From the NCBI GenBank assembly GCA_016869215.1, contig VGEP01000001.1:167358-231357 (forward strand): a DNA stretch of 64,000 nucleotides. The letters are read 5' to 3'. Of this stretch, positions 25,765-34,636 are shown in pieces; positions within the stretch are counted from its first letter, which is position 1, and the number at the start of each line of letters is the position of its first letter. The notes under the pieces were generated by a model, which was not told the origin of the DNA, did no database searches, and was given only the letters and a program-made list of their open reading frames with translations. The position numbers and the translations under genes were made by a program. The stretch comes from Alphaproteobacteria bacterium. Its GTDB lineage: Bacteria > Pseudomonadota > Alphaproteobacteria > Rhizobiales > Xanthobacteraceae.

Positions 25765-28155
25765 TTGCCGACAGCCAGCGCATCCCGCGACGAAATCGAG
25801 CGCTGGGCCGGCATGCCGCTTGGCGCGCTGATGGCGGAGGCGGCGCGGCTGCGCGACCTGGGCCACGGCGATATCGTGTCCTACTCGCGCAAGGTGTTCA
25901 TCCCGCTGACGCGGCTGTGCCGCGACACCTGCCGCTACTGCACCTTCGTGCGCGGCCCGCGCGGCGTGCCGGCGGCGTATCTCGCACCGGACGAAGTGCT
26001 CGCGATCGCGCGCGCAGGTGCGCAAGCCGGGTGCCACGAGGCGCTGTTCACGCTCGGCGATAAACCTGAGCTGAAATACGCGGCCGCACGACGCGCGCTG
26101 GCACAGCTCGGCTACGCATCCACCATCGATTATCTCGCCGCCATGTGCGCGCTGGTGCTGCGCGAAACCGGGCTGTTGCCGCACGTCAATCCGGGCGTGA
26201 TGAGCGAGCCGGACATCGCGTCGCTGCGCCGCGTATCGGTGTCGCAGGGCCTGATGCTGGAAAGCGCATCCGAGCGGCTTTGCGCGCGCGGCGGGCCGCA
26301 CCACGGCTCGCCCGACAAAGTGCCGGCGGTACGGCTCGCGACCGTCGAGGCGGCGGGCCAGATGAATGTGCCTTTCACCACCGGCATCCTGATCGGGATC
26401 GGCGAGACGCGCGCGGAGCGTATCGACTCGCTGCTCGCCATCGCGGCGCTGCATCGCCGGTCCGGGCACATCCAGGAGGTCATCGTCCAGAACTTCCGCG
26501 CCAAGGACGGCACTGCGATGGCTCAAGCGCCGGAGCCGGACGCGGAGGAGTTGCTTTGGACCGTCGCGATGGCGCGGATCGTGCTCGGCCCGGACATGAA
26601 CATCCAGGCCCCGCCGAATCTGAGCCCGGGCACGTTACGCCGGCTGATTGCGGCCGGCATCAACGACTGGGGCGGCGTGTCGCCGGTGACGCCCGATCAC
26701 GTCAATCCGGAAGCGCCCTGGCCCGCGATCGAGCGCCTGCGCGCCGAAACCGGAGCCGCTGGGAAATATCTGACCGAGCGGTTGGCGATCTATCCGTCAT
26801 TTGCCTGCGAGCCCGCACGCTGGCTCGACCCGGCGCTGCACACCGCCGTTCTGCGCGCCAGCGACAGCGACGGCTACGCACGGTGTGACAGCTGGTCGCC
26901 TGGGCGGAACGCGCCCAACGCCTTCGCGATACCATCGGCGCCCGCCGTCACCAAAACATCGCTCGGCCGGACGTTGACGCGCGCAAGCGACGGGCTTCGG
27001 CTTGAAGAGAGCGAGATCGCCACGCTGTTCCGCGCGCGCGGCAGCGCGTTCGACGCCATCTGCACGGCGGCAGACGAGCTGCGTGCGCGCACCGCGGGTG
27101 ACGACATCACTTACGTCGTCAACCGCAACATCAACTACACCAACGTCTGCCACCATGGCTGCACGTTCTGCGCCTTCTCCAAGGGCAAGCTCGGCGACAC
27201 GCTGCGCGGCCCGGCCTATGAACTGGACCGCGACGAGATCGCGCGCCGTGTGCGAGAGGCCTGGGACCGCGGCGCGACCGAGGTCTGCATGCAGGGCGGC
27301 ATCCATCCGCGCTACACGGGCGAGACCTATCTTGCGATCCTCGAAGCGGCCAAGGACGCCGTCCCGGATATCCACGTGCACGCGTTCTCGCCGCTCGAAG
27401 TGCGCCACGGCGCCGCGAGCCTCGGGCTGCCAGTCGAGCGCTATCTCGGCCGGCTACGCGACGCGGGGCTCGGCAGCCTGCCCGGAACCGCGGCGGAAAT
27501 TCTTGACGACGACCTTCGCACGGTGCTGTGCCCGGACAAGCTCTCGGTCGACGAATGGCTTTCGGTCGTCGAAACCGCACACTGCGTGGGGCTTCGGACC
27601 ACCGCGACGATCATGTTCGGCCACATCGACTGCGCGGAGCATTGGGCGACACACCTGCTGCTGATCCGCGACCTCCAGGAGCGAACCGGCGGCTTCACCG
27701 AATTCGTGCCGCTGCCCTTCGTCCACATGGAAGCGCCGCTTTATCTCAAAGGCCGCGCCCGCAAGGGTCCGACGTTTCGCGAAACCGTACTGATGCACGC
27801 CGTGGCGCGGCTCGTGCTTTACCCGCTGATTCCGAACATCCAGACCTCCTGGGTCAAGCTCGGACCCGACGGTGCCGCCGCGTGCCTGCGCGCCGGGGCC
27901 AACGACCTCGGCGGTACGCTGATGAACGAAAGCATCTCGCGCGCCGCAGGCACGGAGCACGGCCAGGAGTTCGACCCTGAGCGCATGGACGCGCTGATCG
28001 CCTCGCTCGGGCGAAATCCTCGCCAGCGCACGACGCTCTACGGCGCGCCGGGCAATCGGCGCGTGCGCGCGTCCTACGGCGCGGCGCCGCTGGCATTGCC
28101 GGTGACAGGGCATGGCCAGGCGCCTCGGCGCGCCGCTGCGGCATCGGCAGGGTGA
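25765..28155 (+). CDS. fbiC: FO synthase, CofG-CofH fusion (F420 biosynthesis)
   Basis: A 796-residue protein with two radical-SAM domains. The first (CofG-like) has its iron-sulfur cysteines at 52, 56 and 59 (CRDTCRYC); the second (CofH-like) has them at 462, 466 and 469 (CHHGCTFC). Together they join tyrosine with 5-amino-6-ribitylaminouracil to make FO, the deazaflavin chromophore of F420. The fused form is the actinobacterial FbiC type; archaea have two proteins. The start is TTG at 25765 with CGGAGA 9 bases upstream. It is the first gene of the F420 operon, and its stop overlaps the next start (GTGA). Confidence 0.95.
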   Translation: MPTASASRDEIERWAGMPLGALMAEAARLRDLGHGDIVSYSRKVFIPLTRLCRDTCRYCTFVRGPRGVPAAYLAPDEVLAIARAGAQAGCHEALFTLGDKPELKYAAARRALAQLGYASTIDYLAAMCALVLRETGLLPHVNPGVMSEPDIASLRRVSVSQGLMLESASERLCARGGPHHGSPDKVPAVRLATVEAAGQMNVPFTTGILIGIGETRAERIDSLLAIAALHRRSGHIQEVIVQNFRAKDGTAMAQAPEPDAEELLWTVAMARIVLGPDMNIQAPPNLSPGTLRRLIAAGINDWGGVSPVTPDHVNPEAPWPAIERLRAETGAAGKYLTERLAIYPSFACEPARWLDPALHTAVLRASDSDGYARCDSWSPGRNAPNAFAIPSAPAVTKTSLGRTLTRASDGLRLEESEIATLFRARGSAFDAICTAADELRARTAGDDITYVVNRNINYTNVCHHGCTFCAFSKGKLGDTLRGPAYELDRDEIARRVREAWDRGATEVCMQGGIHPRYTGETYLAILEAAKDAVPDIHVHAFSPLEVRHGAASLGLPVERYLGRLRDAGLGSLPGTAAEILDDDLRTVLCPDKLSVDEWLSVVETAHCVGLRTTATIMFGHIDCAEHWATHLLLIRDLQERTGGFTEFVPLPFVHMEAPLYLKGRARKGPTFRETVLMHAVARLVLYPLIPNIQTSWVKLGPDGAAACLRAGANDLGGTLMNESISRAAGTEHGQEFDPERMDALIASLGRNPRQRTTLYGAPGNRRVRASYGAAPLALPVTGHGQAPRRAAAASAG

Positions 28156-28844
28156 CCGCCATGCCTAACGCACCGAAACGAACCATCGCCGTGCTCGGCG
28201 GAACCGGAAAGGAAGGCTCAGGCCTCGCCTTGCGCTGGGCCCACGCCGGGCACTCCATCCTGATCGGCTCGCGTTCGACGGAACGTGCGCGTGAAGCCGC
28301 AGCGGGGATCAACGCGCGCGCTGGCGCGCAGCGCGCAACAGGTGCTGACAATCGTTCCGCCGCACAGGGCGCGGAGATCGTCGTACTCGCCGTACCCTAC
28401 TCGGCGCAGCTTACGATGCTGAGCGAGGTGAAGGCCGTTCTCGACGGCAAAATCCTGATCGACGTCACCGTGCCTCTGGTGCCGCCGAAGGTATCCACCG
28501 CGCAGCTGCCCGACGGCGGCTCAGCAGTGCTCAAGGCACAAGCCATGCTCGGGTCCGGCGTGCGTGTCGTATCGGCGTTCCAGAACGTCTCGGCCGAACA
28601 CCTGACCCTCGGTCAGGTCATCGACTGCGACGTGCTGGTGTGCGGCGACGACCGCGACGCGCGGGAGGCGGCCGTTGCGCTGGCCCGAGACGCCGGCATG
28701 CGCGCGTTCCACGCCGGGCCGCTTGCGAACTCGGTCGTGGCCGAGGCGCTGACCTCGGTGCTGATTGCGATCAATCGCCAGTACAAGATCAAGCATTCCG
28801 GTATCCGGATCACCGGCCTGCCGGACGATGCCGGCCGGGGCTGA
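28152..28844 (+). CDS. npdG: F420H2:NADP+ oxidoreductase (NPDG/FNO-like)
   Basis: A 230-residue Rossmann protein starting IAVLGGTGKEGSGLALRWAHAGHSILIGSRS, the NADP-binding segment of F420-dependent NADP reductase; the middle VSAFQNVSAEHLT is also typical. It transfers hydride between NADPH and F420, giving the cell F420H2 from ordinary NADPH. The GTG start at 28152 overlaps the fbiC stop, the same GTGA coupling seen twice more downstream; an ATG at 28161 is an alternative. Related NpdG proteins supply F420H2 for nitrophenol reduction in actinobacteria. Confidence 0.9.
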   Translation: MTAMPNAPKRTIAVLGGTGKEGSGLALRWAHAGHSILIGSRSTERAREAAAGINARAGAQRATGADNRSAAQGAEIVVLAVPYSAQLTMLSEVKAVLDGKILIDVTVPLVPPKVSTAQLPDGGSAVLKAQAMLGSGVRVVSAFQNVSAEHLTLGQVIDCDVLVCGDDRDAREAAVALARDAGMRAFHAGPLANSVVAEALTSVLIAINRQYKIKHSGIRITGLPDDAGRG

Positions 28845-28848
28845 CGCC

Positions 28849-29640
28849 ATGTCCAGCGCCGAAAAGCTCGACCCGAAACCGGCAGCGGCCCTGAGTCTTG
28901 CTGCGCTCTCCGGCATACCGCTGGTCAAGGCGGGCGACAACGTCGCCGACCTGATCGTGGCGGGCCTCTCGGCCTCGGGTCTCGCGCTGCAGCCGGGCGA
29001 CGTGATCGCGATTGCGCAGAAGATCGTGTCAAAGGCCGAAGGCCGGACGATCGATCTGCGCGGCGTGACGCCGTCGCCGCGCGCGCTGGCGCTCGCCGAA
29101 GAAGTCGACAAAGACCCGCGCCTCGTCGAGCTGATTTTGACAGAGTCGACCGAGGTCGTGCGTCATCGCAAGGGCGTCCTGGTGGTCGCACACCGCAACG
29201 GCACAGTGCTCGCCAACGCCGGAATCGACGCCTCCAACGTCGGCGGCGGCGACGAAAGCGTGCTGCTGCTGCCGCAGGACTGCGATCGCTCGTGCCGCGA
29301 CATTCGCACGCGCCTTGCTGTGCGTACCGGCATCGAGGTTGGCGTCCTCATCATCGACAGCCTCGGGCGCGCGTGGCGCAACGGCACCGTCGGCGCGGCG
29401 CTGGGCGCGGCGGGCCTGCCGGCGCTTCTCGACCTGCGCGGCAAGCCGGATCTGTTCGGCCGCACGCTGAAATCGACGCAGGTCGGCGTCGCCGACGAGA
29501 TCGCGGCCGCGGCGTCGCTGCTCATGGGCCAGGCCGACGAAGGCACGCCGGTCGTGCTGGTGCGCGGGCTCGAACTGCCCGAGCGCGAAGGAAGCGCCGC
29601 CGAACTGATACGCGCACGGGAAAACGATCTGTTCCGCTGA
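28849..29640 (+). CDS. cofE: Coenzyme F420-0:L-glutamate ligase
   Basis: A 263-residue GTP-dependent ligase that adds gamma-linked glutamates to F420-0. Family landmarks are LALQPGDVIAIAQKIVSKAEGR, the RHRKGVLVVAHRNGTVLANAGIDASNV block and IDSLGRAWRNGTVGAALGAAG, where the metal/GTP residues lie. Length fits stand-alone CofE; in mycobacteria this domain is fused to a nitroreductase as FbiB, which here is the next gene. The ATG at 28849 lies 4 bases after the upstream stop. Confidence 0.93.
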   Translation: MSSAEKLDPKPAAALSLAALSGIPLVKAGDNVADLIVAGLSASGLALQPGDVIAIAQKIVSKAEGRTIDLRGVTPSPRALALAEEVDKDPRLVELILTESTEVVRHRKGVLVVAHRNGTVLANAGIDASNVGGGDESVLLLPQDCDRSCRDIRTRLAVRTGIEVGVLIIDSLGRAWRNGTVGAALGAAGLPALLDLRGKPDLFGRTLKSTQVGVADEIAAAASLLMGQADEGTPVVLVRGLELPEREGSAAELIRARENDLFR

Positions 29641-29660
29641 CGGACCGCGAGAGGCGTTCC

Positions 29661-30284
29661 ATGACGATACCGCTCGAAACCGCCGATCCGGACACGCTGA
29701 CGGCATGGATGCGCGGCCGCCGCTCGATCCGCCGCTATCGGCCGGTACCGCTGCCGCCCGGCACGGTCGAACGGCTGACCGATGCGGCGCGCTTCGCTCC
29801 GTCGGCACATAACCGCCAGCCCTGGCGCTTTGCGGTGCTGAACGACGCCGAAAAGGCACGGCTCGCCGACGCCATGGGCGCTCGGCTGCGTGCCGACCGC
29901 TGCGCCGACGACGATCCGGCGGACGCCATCGAACTCGATATCGCGCGTTCGCGGGCGCGCATCGTGTCGTCGCCGGCCGTCATCGCCGCCTGCTTCACGC
30001 TTGCCGACATGGACCGCTATCCCGACGCACGCCGCATGGACGCCGAGCGCACCATGGCAATCCAGAGCACGGCCATGGCGGTGCAAAACATGCTGCTGCT
30101 CGCGCACGCCGAAGGCCTCGGGGCGTGCTGGGTGTGCGCGCCGCTGTTCTGTCCGGATACGGTCCGCGCGGCGCTTGCGCTGCCGGACGACTGGGAACCG
30201 CAGGCGCTGATCACGTTCGGGCATCCGGCTAACGGCGGCCGCATGCGTGAGCGGCGCGCCGTCGCAGAAGTGTTGCGGCCGTGA
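29661..30284 (+). CDS. FbiB C-terminal-type nitroreductase (dehydro-F420-0 reductase candidate)
   Basis: A 207-residue FMN nitroreductase. The start (RRSIRRYRPVPLPPGTVERL) and especially YPDARRMDAERTMAIQSTAMAVQNMLLLAHAEGLGACWV and the late PLFCPDTVRAALALPDDWEP correspond closely to the C-terminal domain of mycobacterial FbiB. That domain reduces dehydro-F420-0 made from phosphoenolpyruvate. Here it is a separate gene right after cofE, so FbiB is split in two. Its stop overlaps the cofD start (GTGA). Confidence 0.87.
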   Translation: MTIPLETADPDTLTAWMRGRRSIRRYRPVPLPPGTVERLTDAARFAPSAHNRQPWRFAVLNDAEKARLADAMGARLRADRCADDDPADAIELDIARSRARIVSSPAVIAACFTLADMDRYPDARRMDAERTMAIQSTAMAVQNMLLLAHAEGLGACWVCAPLFCPDTVRAALALPDDWEPQALITFGHPANGGRMRERRAVAEVLRP

Positions 30285-31246
30285 GCGCCGAGCCCTTCAT
30301 CCTCGCGCTCGCGGGCGGCGTCGGCGGCGGCAAGCTCGCGCGCGGGCTGGCCGCTGTGCTGCCGCCGGAGCGGCTGACGATCGCAGTCAACACCGCGGAC
30401 GATTTCGTGCATCTCGGACTGCACATTTCGCCCGATATCGACTCGGTGCTCTATGCGCTCGCCGATCTCAACGATCCGGAGCGCGGCTGGGGCCTTGCGG
30501 GCGAGACTTGGCAGTTCATGGATGCGCTGGAGCGGCTCGGGGGCGAGACCTGGTTCCGGCTGGGCGACCGCGATCTCGCGACGCACATGCTGCGCACGCA
30601 GGAACTGGCCAAGGGCCGCAGCCTGTCGGAGGTGGCGGCGCTGCTGGCGCGGCGGCTCGGCATCGAACACGCCGTCGTGCCGATGAGCGACGATCCGGTG
30701 CGCAGCATCGTGGACACGGACGAAGGAACGATGGCGTTCCAGGATTATTTCGTGCGGCGCAAGTGCGAGCCCGTTTTTCGCGGCGTGAGCTTTGCAGGCG
30801 CCGACAAAGCGCAGCCCGCAGCCACATTCGCCACGGTTCTGGAGCGCGCGAATGCCGTCGTCATAACCCCGTCAAACCCGTTCGTCAGCATCGATCCGAT
30901 ATTGGCGGTGCCCGGCATGAGGGACACGCTGCTGGGGCGGTGCATTCCCGTCGTTGCCGTCTCCCCCGTCGTCGGCGGCAACGCAGTGAAAGGCCCGCTC
31001 GCCAAGATGATGCGCGAGCGCGGCATGGACGTCTCGCCGCTCGGTGTCGCGCGGCACTACGGTTCGCTCGTCTCAGGATGGATCGTGGACGACGCCGACC
31101 GGGCTTTAGCTCCCGCCATCGAGGCGCTGGGCTGTCGCGTGCGCGTTTGCAACACAATGATGCATGCCATCGAAGACAAGACCCAGCTGGCGCGCGAAGC
31201 CGTCGACTTCGCGCTCAAATTCGCAGCGGAGCCGGCGCTCACATGA
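30281..31246 (+). CDS. cofD: 2-phospho-L-lactate transferase (CofD/FbiA)
   Basis: A 321-residue enzyme that moves the phospho-lactyl or phosphoenolpyruvyl group from its GDP carrier onto FO. Hallmarks are LALAGGVGGGKLARGLAAVL at the N-terminus and NTADDFVHLGLHISPDIDSVLYALAD shortly after; ITPSNPFVSIDPIL follows in the middle. It begins with GTG overlapping the nitroreductase stop, and its own TGA overlaps the cofC ATG. Confidence 0.95.
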   Translation: MSAEPFILALAGGVGGGKLARGLAAVLPPERLTIAVNTADDFVHLGLHISPDIDSVLYALADLNDPERGWGLAGETWQFMDALERLGGETWFRLGDRDLATHMLRTQELAKGRSLSEVAALLARRLGIEHAVVPMSDDPVRSIVDTDEGTMAFQDYFVRRKCEPVFRGVSFAGADKAQPAATFATVLERANAVVITPSNPFVSIDPILAVPGMRDTLLGRCIPVVAVSPVVGGNAVKGPLAKMMRERGMDVSPLGVARHYGSLVSGWIVDDADRALAPAIEALGCRVRVCNTMMHAIEDKTQLAREAVDFALKFAAEPALT

Positions 31247-31845
31247 ATCTCTGGGCCATCATCCCGGTGAAGCCGTTCGGGCTCGGCAAGTCGCGACTTG
31301 CATCCGTTCTCCGCGATCCCCAGCGCGCGGACTTCAACAGCCGCATGTTCAGGCATGTCCTGGACGCCGCACGCGATACCCTCGGATCGGACCGCATTGC
31401 CGTCGTAAGCACGGATCCCGACGCGCTCACGCTGGCCTCGCCAGCGCATGCCGTGCGCGAATCCGAACCCGGCGACCTCAACCGGGCGCTGGCGCTTGCG
31501 GCCGAATACGCCGCCCAACACGGAGCCGAGGCAATCCTTGTGCTACCTGCCGACCTGCCCGACCTGACGCGCGAGGATATCGAGGCTCTCCGCCGTGCGC
31601 TTGACGGCGGCCGGTGCTGCGCCATCGCACCCGATGCAGCGGAGTCCGGTACCAACGCGCTCGCCATGACGCCGCCGGATGAAAGCCTGTTCCGCTTCGG
31701 CGCGGACAGTTTCGCGGCGCACGTGCAGGCGGCTCAGGCGCGCGGCTGCCGTGTGACGATCGTTCGCCGTCCGGGGCTTGCGCACGATCTCGACACGCCC
31801 GAAAGTTACCATGCGTGGCTCAACCGGGTGGGAGCGTCGGCGTGA
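31243..31845 (+). CDS. cofC: 2-phospho-L-lactate / PEP guanylyltransferase (CofC/FbiD)
   Basis: A 200-residue nucleotidyltransferase. The start (LWAIIPVKPFGLGKSRLASVL) is the nucleotide-binding motif of CofC; LVLPADLPDLTREDI carries the metal-binding aspartates and RFGADSFAAHVQAAQARG is typical of the C-terminal part. It activates the three-carbon acid with GTP for CofD. The ATG at 31243 overlaps the cofD stop, and the TGA overlaps the GTG of the next gene. Confidence 0.93.
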   Translation: MNLWAIIPVKPFGLGKSRLASVLRDPQRADFNSRMFRHVLDAARDTLGSDRIAVVSTDPDALTLASPAHAVRESEPGDLNRALALAAEYAAQHGAEAILVLPADLPDLTREDIEALRRALDGGRCCAIAPDAAESGTNALAMTPPDESLFRFGADSFAAHVQAAQARGCRVTIVRRPGLAHDLDTPESYHAWLNRVGASA

Positions 31846-32810
31846 AGGTCCTGATAACCGGCGGCATGGGCGTCATCGGCGCCGAGACCAGCCGCAAGTT
31901 TGTCAACGAAGGCCACCGTCCCGTGGTGTTCGCGCGTCACCGCGACGACAGCCTGGTCGGCGACATCCTCGACAAGATCGACTTCGAGCAGGGCGACGTG
32001 CTCGACATGCCGCGCATCCTGCAGGCGATGAAGAAACACAAGGTCACGCATGTGGTGCACGCCGCGGCGTTCGTGGGCGCGGTGTCGGCGGCGAACCCCG
32101 CGCTCAGCATCCAGGTCAACGTGATGGGCCTCGTCAACGTGCTGGAGGCCGCTCGCGCGCTCGACGTCAAGCGCGTGGTGTTCACCTCGGCGAAGGGCGT
32201 GTACGGCGCGACCGAAGGCGAGTACGGCTCGCCGACCTGGAAGCCGATGCCGGAGACGCTGCCGGCCAAGCCGCGGCGCATCTACGACTCGGCCAAGTTC
32301 ATGGGCGAGAACGTCTGCACCTATTACCACGACAACATGAACCTCGAGACGGTGTCGCTGCGCTTCGCCTCGACCTACGGGCCGGGCAAGACCGCGCGCC
32401 ACGGGCCGATGGCGGTGATGAGCCGGATCGTCGAGAACCCGGCGCGCGGCGAGCCGTTCACGCTCAAGCAGGGCGGCGACGACAAGGACGACTTCATCTA
32501 CAATAAAGACTCCGCGCTCGGCATCTATCTCGCGACCGTGGCCGACAAGGTGAAGAGCCGCGTTTACAATATCGGCACCGGGGTGGGTGTGACGCTGCGC
32601 GACTTCGAGCGCGTCATCAAAAAGCACATCCCCAACGCCGCGATGGACATCGGGCCGGGGCTGAATTTCTACGGCTTCCCGTATCCAGCGACCGGCGTTT
32701 ACGACATCACGCGCGCGAAAGACGAACTGGGCTACAGGCCTGAGTACGATCTGGAGAAAGGAATCGCGGATTATCTCGCGAGTCTGAAGCGGATGGACGC
32801 CCCCGCGTAA
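31842..32810 (+). CDS. NAD-dependent epimerase/dehydratase, coupled to the F420 operon
   Basis: A 322-residue extended SDR protein. The NAD motif is LITGGMGVIGAETSRKF, and the catalytic Tyr and Lys are in YDSAKFMGE after the TSAKGVYG serine/threonine strand. Such enzymes act on nucleotide sugars or other hydroxy/keto compounds. The GTG start overlaps the cofC stop, so it is translated with the F420 genes although no known F420 step needs it. It could modify the cofactor, or be a catabolic enzyme that reached the operon end by chance. Confidence 0.8.
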   Translation: MKVLITGGMGVIGAETSRKFVNEGHRPVVFARHRDDSLVGDILDKIDFEQGDVLDMPRILQAMKKHKVTHVVHAAAFVGAVSAANPALSIQVNVMGLVNVLEAARALDVKRVVFTSAKGVYGATEGEYGSPTWKPMPETLPAKPRRIYDSAKFMGENVCTYYHDNMNLETVSLRFASTYGPGKTARHGPMAVMSRIVENPARGEPFTLKQGGDDKDDFIYNKDSALGIYLATVADKVKSRVYNIGTGVGVTLRDFERVIKKHIPNAAMDIGPGLNFYGFPYPATGVYDITRAKDELGYRPEYDLEKGIADYLASLKRMDAPA

Positions 32811-32821
32811 CGAGCTGTCAG

Positions 32822-32856
32822 CACCGGGACTCGGCGCGAAGCGCCGAGTCCCGGTG
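32822..32856. terminator. Long perfect hairpin at the end of the F420 operon
   Basis: A perfect 16-bp stem (CACCGGGACTCGGCGC and its complement) around a GAA loop, 11 bases after the epimerase stop. It is the natural end of the F420 transcript, although no T run follows. Its perfection suggests a mobile palindrome-type repeat doubling as a terminator. Confidence 0.6.
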
Positions 32857-32893
32857 ATCCCGCCAAGGGAGGCACCGTGCTCACCTAAGCGGG

Positions 32894-32916
32894 ATGGCCG
32901 GGACAAGCCCGGCCAT
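32894..32916. repeat. REP-like palindrome
   Basis: ATGGCCGGG and CCCGGCCAT flank a 5-base ACAAG loop. I recall very similar short palindromes scattered between genes in Bradyrhizobium-type genomes; this is recollection, not a search. It lies between the operon terminator and the M24 peptidase-family gene. Confidence 0.5.
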
Positions 32917-32940
32917 GACGGTGGAACAAGAGGACACACG

Positions 32941-34164
32941 ATGCGCCCCACACTCGAACTGCCCCGCCTCTCGCTGAAAGAACGCGATCGCCGCTGGGCT
33001 GCCGTTCGCAAGGAGATGGCGTCGCGCAACCTCGACGCCATCGTGCTGTGGGGCTGGCCCACCATGTGGGACTTCTACACCGCCAACGCGCGCTACCTCT
33101 GCCCGATCGGCGGCAACGCCGAATTCAACGTGCTGGTGTTCCCCGCAAGCGGCGAACCGACCTCGATCGTGCAGATGCCGACGTTCCTCGAAGGCTGGCG
33201 CAGCGCGCAGGACTGGGTCGCCGACGTGCGTCCGCGCACCAAGACCTGGGCCGACTCGGTCGCAAACCGCCTGAAAGAGCTGAAGCTCGACGGCGGCCGT
33301 ATCGGCATGGACGGGCTCGCCGGCCCGCTCGATCCCGACGGCTGGCTGCCGCACGACGTGCACACCAAGCTGGTCGAGCTTTTGCCACGCGCACAGATCG
33401 TCAACCTCGACGACATGCTGGAGAAGATTCGCTCGATCAAGAGCACGGAAGAACTCGGCGCGTTGCGCGAGGCGGCCAGGCTCGGCGACCTGATGCTGAC
33501 AGCATGCAAAAACATCGCGCGGCCCGGCGTGAAGGAGTGCGAGGTCTATGCCGGCATGATGCAGGCCATGGTCGCAAACGGCGGCGAGGAGCCGACGCTG
33601 TTTCTCTGGGCCTGCGACCGCTATCCCTATCCGCATCCGTTCCGCGTCCCCACCGTGCGGCCGATGGAGCGCGGCGACCTCATCATCTGCGAGATGCACC
33701 CCAAGATCGGCGGCTACTTCACCCACGTCGAACGCACCTTCTGCCTCGGCGAGCCGGAGCCAAAGCAGATCGAAATCTACGAGGGCTGCGTCGCCGCCTA
33801 TCGGCGCGGCATGGAGGGCTTCGGCCCCGGCAGGACGATTTCGACTGCGATGGAGGCGGTGAAGGACGAGATCGTGTCGCGCGGCCTTGCGATTTGCGAA
33901 GCCGGCATCCACGGCCACGGCCTCGCCTCGCTGGAGTATCCGCGCTACCGCCATCACGCCATCGCCGCCGACCGCGAGGCGATCAAGGTGGTCGGCGACC
34001 GTTTCGAGCCGGGCATGGTGTTCGCGTTCAACATCGACCTGTTCGACCCGAAGTGGAAGGATGGGAAAACCGGATGCGTGTTCGCCGAGACGGTGGAGAT
34101 CACCGATACCGGCGCGCAGCGGATGCATTCGTTTCCGATGGAGTTCCAGCGGATCGCGGTGTGA
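32941..34164 (+). CDS. M24 (pita-bread fold) hydrolase, creatinase-like
   Basis: A 407-residue two-domain protein of the aminopeptidase P/creatinase family: N-terminal domain to about residue 155, then the pita-bread domain. Metal-dependent members have two aspartates where this one reads ICEMHPKIGGYFTHVERTF, a form like the metal-free creatinase. His in GHGLASLEYPRYRHH and Glu in FAETVEITD remain. It more likely hydrolyses a small C-N compound than peptides, though this is inference. AAGAGGA precedes the ATG at 32941. The following cupin gene starts 71 bases later. Confidence 0.82.
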   Translation: MRPTLELPRLSLKERDRRWAAVRKEMASRNLDAIVLWGWPTMWDFYTANARYLCPIGGNAEFNVLVFPASGEPTSIVQMPTFLEGWRSAQDWVADVRPRTKTWADSVANRLKELKLDGGRIGMDGLAGPLDPDGWLPHDVHTKLVELLPRAQIVNLDDMLEKIRSIKSTEELGALREAARLGDLMLTACKNIARPGVKECEVYAGMMQAMVANGGEEPTLFLWACDRYPYPHPFRVPTVRPMERGDLIICEMHPKIGGYFTHVERTFCLGEPEPKQIEIYEGCVAAYRRGMEGFGPGRTISTAMEAVKDEIVSRGLAICEAGIHGHGLASLEYPRYRHHAIAADREAIKVVGDRFEPGMVFAFNIDLFDPKWKDGKTGCVFAETVEITDTGAQRMHSFPMEFQRIAV

Positions 34165-34235
34165 CGGCGCTGCAATGACAATGGCGCGGACGTGCCTTAC
34201 GATCCGCCGAAACGGCCAATATCGAGGACACGACG

Positions 34236-34634
34236 ATGAATCTGCCCGCCGGCGCACCGAAGCTTGAGGAAATCCTGATCGACATCGAAAAGATGCCGTG
34301 GCGGGAGAAATCGCTGAAAGGCATCTCGGAAAAGATGCTGTGGCGCAATGAGGAGACCGGCGCTTCGATCGCGATGATCCGCTTCGCCAAGGGCTCCGGC
34401 ATCCCCGCTCCGCACTACCACATGTCGAACCAGTTCATGATCTGCCTGTCGGGCAAGTACGAATACACCTCGACCGGCGTGGTGCTGACGGCAGGCTCGT
34501 TCTACTGCAATCCCAAGGGCAACGTGCACGGCCCCGCCCTCGCCCACGAGGACACTGTGGTGATCGAGGTCTATGACGGCCCGCACTATCCGGAGCGGCC
34601 GTCCTGGTACACCGACGACGAGGATGCGCGCTGA
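34236..34634 (+). CDS. Cupin-domain protein
   Basis: A 132-residue single-domain cupin. The metal motif region reads IPAPHYHMSNQFMICLSGKYEYT with two histidines, and the second motif ends NVHGPALAHED. Proteins of this shape include acetylacetone-cleaving and other small dioxygenases, or pathway accessory proteins. It follows the M24 hydrolase on the same strand and converges on soxR, so it is probably the last gene before the sox cluster. Confidence 0.77.
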   Translation: MNLPAGAPKLEEILIDIEKMPWREKSLKGISEKMLWRNEETGASIAMIRFAKGSGIPAPHYHMSNQFMICLSGKYEYTSTGVVLTAGSFYCNPKGNVHGPALAHEDTVVIEVYDGPHYPERPSWYTDDEDAR

Positions 34635-34636
34635 CG

